Shown here: positions 58,584-64,000 of the stretch, in pieces | Layout of the letters: every line of letters begins with the position of its first letter | Numbering within the stretch: the stretch's first letter is position 1 | Source: Ciborinia camelliae | Taxonomy: Eukaryota > Ascomycota > Leotiomycetes > Helotiales > Sclerotiniaceae | Direction: 5' to 3' | NCBI GenBank assembly: GCA_025890175.1 | Contig: JANPYM010000012.1 | Location: 975,388 to 1,039,387, forward strand | Length of the DNA: 64,000 bases | Program-made: the position numbers and the translations under genes | Notes under the pieces: generated by a model | The model's database searches: none | The model's input: the letters and a program-made list of their open reading frames with translations, nothing else | What the model was told of the DNA's origin: nothing

Positions 58584-58958
58584 TCAAGGAAGCTTCACCT
58601 GATAATAATCCTGCAACAAACGTCCACTCTCCGTGCAATACCCCACATTAGCTTTCCCTCCATGTGCAAGCGCACATTTGAGTCCATCACAACAGGACGG
58701 TCCGGGAACGTGGCATACGTCGCTTTTGGCGATGCATATTTCGCGCGACTATGTAACGTAGAGAGAGATGTATTAGTATAAGTTTCACAGTTGAGATGAG
58801 AATGAATGCCATTGGTTTAGGAGGGTCCAGGAATCCTCAGAGGCAATGGGGAGAATTGGGAGAACGAAGCTATTACATACTGCAAGAGCCCCGTCTTTTG
58901 CAAAGGCAAAGGTTGAGAAGGCTAGGAGGATGGTAAGGATGGGTTGGTGGAAGTGCAT
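58584..58958 (-). CDS. Small secreted cysteine-rich protein with cystine-knot (knottin-like) pattern, 2 exons
   Basis: Found by splicing. Exon 1 (58881-58958) encodes 26 residues, exon 2 (58584-58748) 54 residues; the 132-nt intron has a GTATGT donor, an ACATAG acceptor and is phase 0. Total 80 aa. Residues 1-20 form a signal peptide (MHFHQPILTILLAFSTFAFA). The mature part has exactly six cysteines, C31-x6-C38-x6-C45-C46-x4-C51-x12-C64, the spacing of inhibitor-cystine-knot peptides, with GPSCCDGLKC at the centre. After the last Cys are 16 residues ending in KLP. The six-Cys order, signal peptide and clean intron together make chance unlikely. It could be an effector, an antimicrobial or a protease/amylase-inhibitor-like peptide; nothing here shows which. 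A possible donor at CAG-GTGAAG near the end could hide a further exon. Confidence 0.75.
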
Positions 58959-60819
58959 TGTGTGGGATTTGATGGATGGTTTTGGAATTCTGATGTTTAG
59001 TTTAAGTGTCGTCGTTTATAGTTTATCATGATGAGTGGTTATATGGGAGTGGAGCAGTATCCTACTGTGAAAATTACCTAGAGGAATCCAACTCAAATGA
59101 GGAATGTCCTCACCCATTCCATTTCGATGCCCACATTCCACGCTTCCATTTCAAAAATCTCCCGACCAATGAAAGGGTACACAACGGACGGCACATTAAC
59201 TTTCTGTTTCATCATACATGCAAGTTTTGGGATTTGGTATGTGTAGTATTGGCAAGCGAAATAAGGGGGAGGCGGGATGACAGTATGTTGGAACGGTGTC
59301 GTCCGATGTTGATACCATACCAACCACGTGCCATACAAGAAGGCCAATATGACGCCGTGGGTACCACAAGTGAGAACCGGTGTATGGAAAACCCACGCCA
59401 TGCTACCATAGAGGTAGGTAATATTTGCAATCTCAACATTCCAGAAATTCGACACTGGCCCCATCTGGTCATACAAGCGACCCATGAAATTCATCAACCC
59501 TGACTACCAAACCGAACAGGGATGGAAGTATTTAACAATCCTCATATGATATGCCCAATCCCAATCAGCCATTACAAAAGTCCCTCCCAGATGCTTCCCT
59601 TGTATCTTCCTAACCATTTACCGCACGAAATCGCGTGATAACAAACATGCGATATACAACAAAACTTTCGTATCAAATTGTCTTCACTGTTAATAGGTAG
59701 TAGGTAATAAATACCATGGTACAAGGCCCATCTACCAATCTAATCTAAACCTTCCATTCTCAATCCATACCCACCAGCCCCAGAAACCCATTCCCCCATT
59801 GCCCCATCCCCCCATCCCCCAAATTCCCCAAATTCCCCAAATGGGACTTCATGACATCCATCCAACATCCATCCAATATCAATCCAATCCAATAATCCAT
59901 CCATCCAATCAAAGGGAAAGGGGAAGCGTGTTTCCCCAGCTTTTAGTCCCTCCTTGGCAGTTGTCCTCTCATTTCCATTTGTTGTGACGTATTGTATTGG
60001 ATCTGCCGAGTGTGCATATAATATATATACCTTATACCTAGGTAGGTAATATAGACGAAAGTTTTAAATACCTACCTACCTACCTACATAGATAGATAGA
60101 TAAACTACACCCCAAAGAATTGATTAATTTGATTCCCGAAAGCTGTTACTTTTCCTCCCGAGTTCTTCATTCCATGCATGGCATGACACTTTCCAACCAG
60201 CTGAGCTAATCACAATGATCCAAGCGAACGAAATGGGACATGTGTAAAGATCATCGATCGGTTTGGTATTTGACTATCTATCACATACAGTTTCCATCCC
60301 CCTTCATGTTTCTTCCTCGCGAGTTGCCGTGCTACCAATGGGGGCCTTGAATCCAAAGTAACATTCAATCTCGAAAACGCCATAACCTGGTATTCCACAT
60401 GAATCCAGCTCAACAATTACCATATCCCAATACCCCGCCCCAGCCTTTTTGGCCATTCACAAATGAACATATAATAAATGAACGTTGCGCTGGCACTGAA
60501 TATACAGCTACCTTACGCAACCGGCCTGAAAGCCAAATTCTACAAATCCCCCCTTCCCCCCTAAAAGAAATGTCAGGCAGATGCCACACGAATGTATGTT
60601 GGCGCAAGCGCATCAAATCGTAAGTTCCCCTCATCAAAACGCCTTCTAACGCCGTTTAACGCCCTTTCCACCCAATGTGTTCCCGGTTTCCCAATGTTAC
60701 ATGCAGTAAGCATCCGTTAAAGCTTCTCCTTTTCGGCGAAGCGCATGTTGGATTTATGTGTGAAAGAAAAAGCTTTTGTACAAGAGGCCGTAACTTTTCC
60801 CCAAGCAATGTTTGTCCCT
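58959..60819. other. 1.9 kb spacer, no supported gene
   Basis: Opposing frames at 59006-59503 (plus) and 59093-59497 (minus) overlap each other. The minus one contains hydrophobic protein-like segments (VILAFLYGTWLVWYQ), but neither has supporting exons or a family. The remainder has ATCC and CCCCAAATT runs and TAGGTA motifs near 60038 and 60070. Confidence 0.5.
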
Positions 60820-62796
60820 CTATTGGGGCGGTTGTGTTTGTGATCCCCACAATGTGTTGTGCACATGGCTCGGTGGCTCATTGGGTTGTATAGACCTTCT
60901 TGAATTGGCCCATTGTTCTGATGGTGGCGCGGTTCGTCCGCGTTGTTCCTGTTCAGCTCGCTCGAGTGCAGCCTTTGCTGCGGCCTTTTTTGCAGCCTTT
61001 TCTGCATCTTGCTGTGCCCTTTTCTGTAAAAGGTACATGTGTGGTTCTGATAATTGTTGTACACTGTATGGTGATACTGGTCGGTCCACAGATATTGGCT
61101 GTGCTAATGGACTTAGATCCCCAGTTACTGCCATCCCAATCGGATTCTCCTGCCTTCGCATCGAGCCATGGGTTGGATTATTAGCAACCAGGAGGCCCGA
61201 GTTTTTGTTATATCGCATTCCATTCGTGGTAATATCTAGTCCTTCGGAGTTGTAACGTTGAGCTGCTGGAATGTAAATTGAATTGTTTGTAGGGTTAGGC
61301 TGTGCATTATCTATCAGACCAATTCCTTCCTCACCTTCCATAGCCCCTTTGTTACTACCGAAGTTACTCTTCCTGTATTCATTGGCAATCGGTAAGCCAT
61401 CATCCCGTCCTTTGTATGATGTATCCACTTCCGAGTTCGTAATTTGGAGGCTCAGATCATGGTCGTTATTGAAAGATGTCGCTTTATATGAAGAGTCAGT
61501 CTCGCGACGCTTGACACCTACAAACAACCAACGCATACTACGAGCAAATGCTTTGACCAGATCCCATGGGTTCATAGCATCAGCGAAAGCCATAAGGCCG
61601 AAAGTACCACCTTGTTTAGGACCAATAGGCTGCAAGCCAGGTGAGTTTGGATATTTGACAGGGGTCGCATTTGATGCGTATGGTCTCCAAGGAAACGCGA
61701 ACAGGTGCAAAATCGAGAAGATGGCCATTTCAATACAGAGTAACAAGTTCGGAATGCCAATCTTCAGGTCGGGGTATGCCAAGTACTTGGTTGGCGTGAC
61801 AATGCCAAGAGTAGATGACATCAGAATACTGATGGCAAAGCTTTGCCAGAAGGACAAGAAGATGACTGCTTTGATGGCAACAACTTTGAGGAAAGGTTTA
61901 TGTGGAGCAAGATCGCTCCGAAGTTGTATGTAAAATTGGATGAGGCAAAACATGGCGATTGTTACTGCAGCACCTTCAATCACAAGAATCTAAGAATGGT
62001 TAGCAGATATAAAACAAAAAAGAGAAAGTTTTCATTACCCATATATGAGCAAATACCGGAGAATCTGAGGAATCACAATATTTGCCAAAGTATTGGGTGA
62101 CAACAGCCAAAACCGTCATGGTAATCCGAATAAAACAATATTGATAGACACCAGACCATATGATGTTAAACCATGTCAAACCACTCCTTGGTGTTCTCCA
62201 GGGACCCCTATCACCACCGCAACATCCTCTCATGAAACTCACAGGAAAAACCCATGGCTTCGGAGTTGCGCTTCGAAAATAAACCTTTTGGTTGTGAAGA
62301 TCCGGGGCGATATAGTGGCATAGGAGAGCAAAGAAAGACGCGATGGCGAATGCTTCGTAGCATTCTGATATCACACTATAATAGATTTCATGCCAGTACT
62401 GCCAAAAGCTTAGACAGGATGCCACTGAGTAAATCGGAACCATAAAAAGAATGCGGATGATGCTACCCAGATTTAGTATATGCAAGTAGTCCATATATGG
62501 GGATACATACTGCCGTTGCTCGTAGGGCTTTGTGTAATGCATAGCATGCATCCACATGAGATATAGCGATAGAATAATGGCGATCAAGGCAGCCGCCGCG
62601 GAAAGTATTATACCCAGCTCATGGAATGTTAAATTCCCTACCAACACTTCTTCCGACTTTCCAACTACAAAGCATCATCATCAGCATATTTCCTTATTTC
62701 TAGATGAAGAGACCTCATACTTCGCATATCATCCAGCGTGACATTACATGTTGTGTTGATGAACATGACTGCGGTTGTTGTCGATCGACTGCTCAT
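60820..62796 (-). CDS. Seven-TM DUF300 / organic solute transporter alpha-like protein (TMEM184 type), 3 exons
   Basis: Exons 62721-62796, 62039-62664 and 60820-61989, introns 56 and 49 nt, giving 623 aa. The first exon is small and starts MSSRSTTTAVMF; without it the protein would begin at a non-ATG codon. After an N-glycosylation-like N-terminus (INTTCNVTLDD), about seven membrane segments follow, with family blocks HYTKPYEQRQYVSPYMD, RILFMVPIYSVASCLSF, ISECYEAFAIASFFALL, TWFNIIWSGVYQYCFIR, KFLKVVAIKAVIFLSFWQ-like (FLKVVAIKAVIFLSFWQSF) and MAIFSILHLFAFPWRPY. The 250-residue cytosolic tail is polar with an Ala/Lys/Glu helix (QDAEKAAKKAAAKAALERAE). Fungal members locate to endomembranes or vacuole; the substrate is unknown. 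Confidence 0.92.
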
Positions 62797-63314
62797 CAGC
62801 ACGACAACTACAGTGCGGTCGTGGCCAGCGCAAGTTGTGTCGTGATTCCAGCCTGTTTCTAAATTCTCCTATGACCTTAGTCTATGCCCTTCTCTGTGTG
62901 TATAATATGTTGTCGTCTTGGTTGGAAGCAAGTGAACGTATGTAAATTTGTGGACGAATCGCAGAGGATAGAATGTAACGAAATGGCGACTGTTGTTTTC
63001 GAGATCTAACAATAGATCTCTATGGGCCAGCGTCGATGACTGTGCACAAGGGTATTTTAATCGAAAGGAATTGATTCAATGGGGAAGTCGTAGTCGTGAC
63101 TGTATCGCTCGCTCAAATGGGTATCAAAGTATTCGAATCGCTCGCTCAATAGCTTTTTACGGACATGAAGGTTGATGGAGTTGCAAAGTTGCGACAATTT
63201 GTGAAACGTTGAATTTGTCCGAAAAGAATCTAGGAATCTAGGTAGCAGACCAGTGCATGAAAGATGAAGTTTTAAAAAGACGAAAATGGTCTAGGGGGGG
63301 TGAAGGGATTCGGG

Positions 63315-63384
63315 AAATGGAAGTGGAAGTGGAAGTGGAAGTGGAAGTGGAAGTGGAAGTGGAAGTGGAAGTGGAAATGGAAAT
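63315..63384. repeat. GGAAGT hexanucleotide repeat, about 11 copies
   Basis: Uninterrupted GGAAGT units flanked by GGAAAT variants, in the upstream region of the DUF300 gene. Confidence 0.93.
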
Positions 63385-63734
63385 GTGAACAAGAGTGAAT
63401 GTGAACGAGTAACAGAGAAGACAGAGAAGAGAGAGAGTGAGAGTGAGAGAGAGTGAGATGTTAAGACAAGGAATGTAAAAATGTGAAATTCAAGAAAAAG
63501 GTACTGCGGTCTTGCAGGTCTGCGGACGAGCTGCGCGCGTGTAAATGGGTAGGAAAGGTTGATTCACATCAGAAATTCATAGGATAAGGAGGGCCATGGA
63601 ACATTAGTTGTAAGGAAGATTACCTAAAACTCGTAACGAAACTAATAATTGGAAAGGGAAATCAACGAAGGCGAGGCAAAAGAAGGCTGTGCACGGTTTA
63701 CCCACACCAACGGGAAAGGCTATGTATTATTAGG

Positions 63735-63924
63735 TATAAATATATTAAATATGATCCATATATCAAGTATGATTGATATATTAGGTATGATATATGAGGT
63801 ATTAGGTATGATATTAACAAATCCTTCAAAATTCGTGCATGATAACTCCGTACATAAGGTACCTTCATGTTGGGTATTTATTAGATATCATCTACGATAT
63901 ATATATAGATATATATATATATTA
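63735..63924. repeat. A/T-rich ATTAGGTATGAT-type repeats ending in (AT)n
   Basis: Several loosely tandem copies of TATTAGGTATGATATA within 63735-63820, and an AT dinucleotide tract at 63894-63924, seen directly. Confidence 0.75.
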
Positions 63925-64000
63925 TTTTGGTATTGGTATTTTGTTTGGGCGTTTGACATCGTATGACTTGAAAAATTCGATAGTCACGTGATGCTTTCGT

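Larger units (their letters stand above)
62797..64000. other. Promoter side of the DUF300 gene and gene-free right edge
   Basis: No supported ORF. Contains GGAAGT repeats (63315-63384), GA-rich DNA, ATATTAGGTATGAT-type repeats around 63735-63810 and an (AT)n tract at 63894-63924. Confidence 0.6.

Noticed and set aside
59006..59503. Overlapping plus and minus ORFs of 165 and 134 codons
   Set aside because: Neither shows a signal peptide, domain or splice evidence, and each could be the shadow of the other.

Overview
The window is nuclear DNA from a filamentous ascomycete, most likely a leotiomycete near Botrytis or Sclerotinia (Helotiales). The grounds are short GT-AG introns (mostly 41-165 nt) with fungal donors (GTAAGT, GTATGT, GTGAGT) and CTGAC/CTGAT branch sites, monocistronic genes, A/T-rich spacers full of simple repeats, and fungus-restricted families (Anp1 and Mnn2 mannosyltransferases, ankyrin/CorA-like proteins, Rrd1). 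The genus is inferred from general resemblance and not proven. Gene models were spliced by hand; unless stated, every junction keeps the frame. Left part, 1-31 kb: an MFS hexose transporter (2904-4806, minus, 4 exons), a 1235-aa C2H2 zinc-finger regulator (6070-9777, minus), about 6 kb of gene-poor DNA holding a decayed gene remnant (14952-15440), a head-to-head pair of housekeeping genes (PP2A activator Rrd1, minus; exosome subunit Rrp46, plus), an NAD kinase (20624-22471, plus), a Ser/Thr-rich secreted protein with a cysteine-containing C-terminal domain (23464-25255, minus, 3 exons) and a basic Ser/Pro-rich protein (26101-27159, minus). Middle, 31-46 kb: the mannan polymerase subunit Anp1 (31188-32384, plus), a block of simple repeats with a 12-bp minisatellite, a 10-exon ankyrin-repeat/CorA-like membrane protein (34624-38601, plus), then about 7 kb without a large gene that holds a 7-bp satellite and several short, well-initiated ORFs predicted to encode single-pass membrane peptides. 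Right part, 46-64 kb: an Mnn2/Mnn5-type mannosyltransferase (48791-50497, plus), a second 10-exon CorA-like protein with an RS-rich N-terminus (51537-55779, minus), an amidoligase-family enzyme (56986-58173, plus), a small secreted protein with a cystine-knot cysteine pattern that needs splicing to be seen (58584-58958, minus), and a 7-TM DUF300/OST-alpha-like protein whose start lies in a small upstream exon (60820-62796, minus). Functionally the two mannosyltransferases belong to the same Golgi N-glycan outer-chain pathway but are 16 kb apart, so this is not an obvious cluster. The most unusual stretch is 51.5-59 kb: a CorA-like membrane protein, an amidoligase and a knottin-like secreted peptide sit next to one another; a functional link is conjecture.
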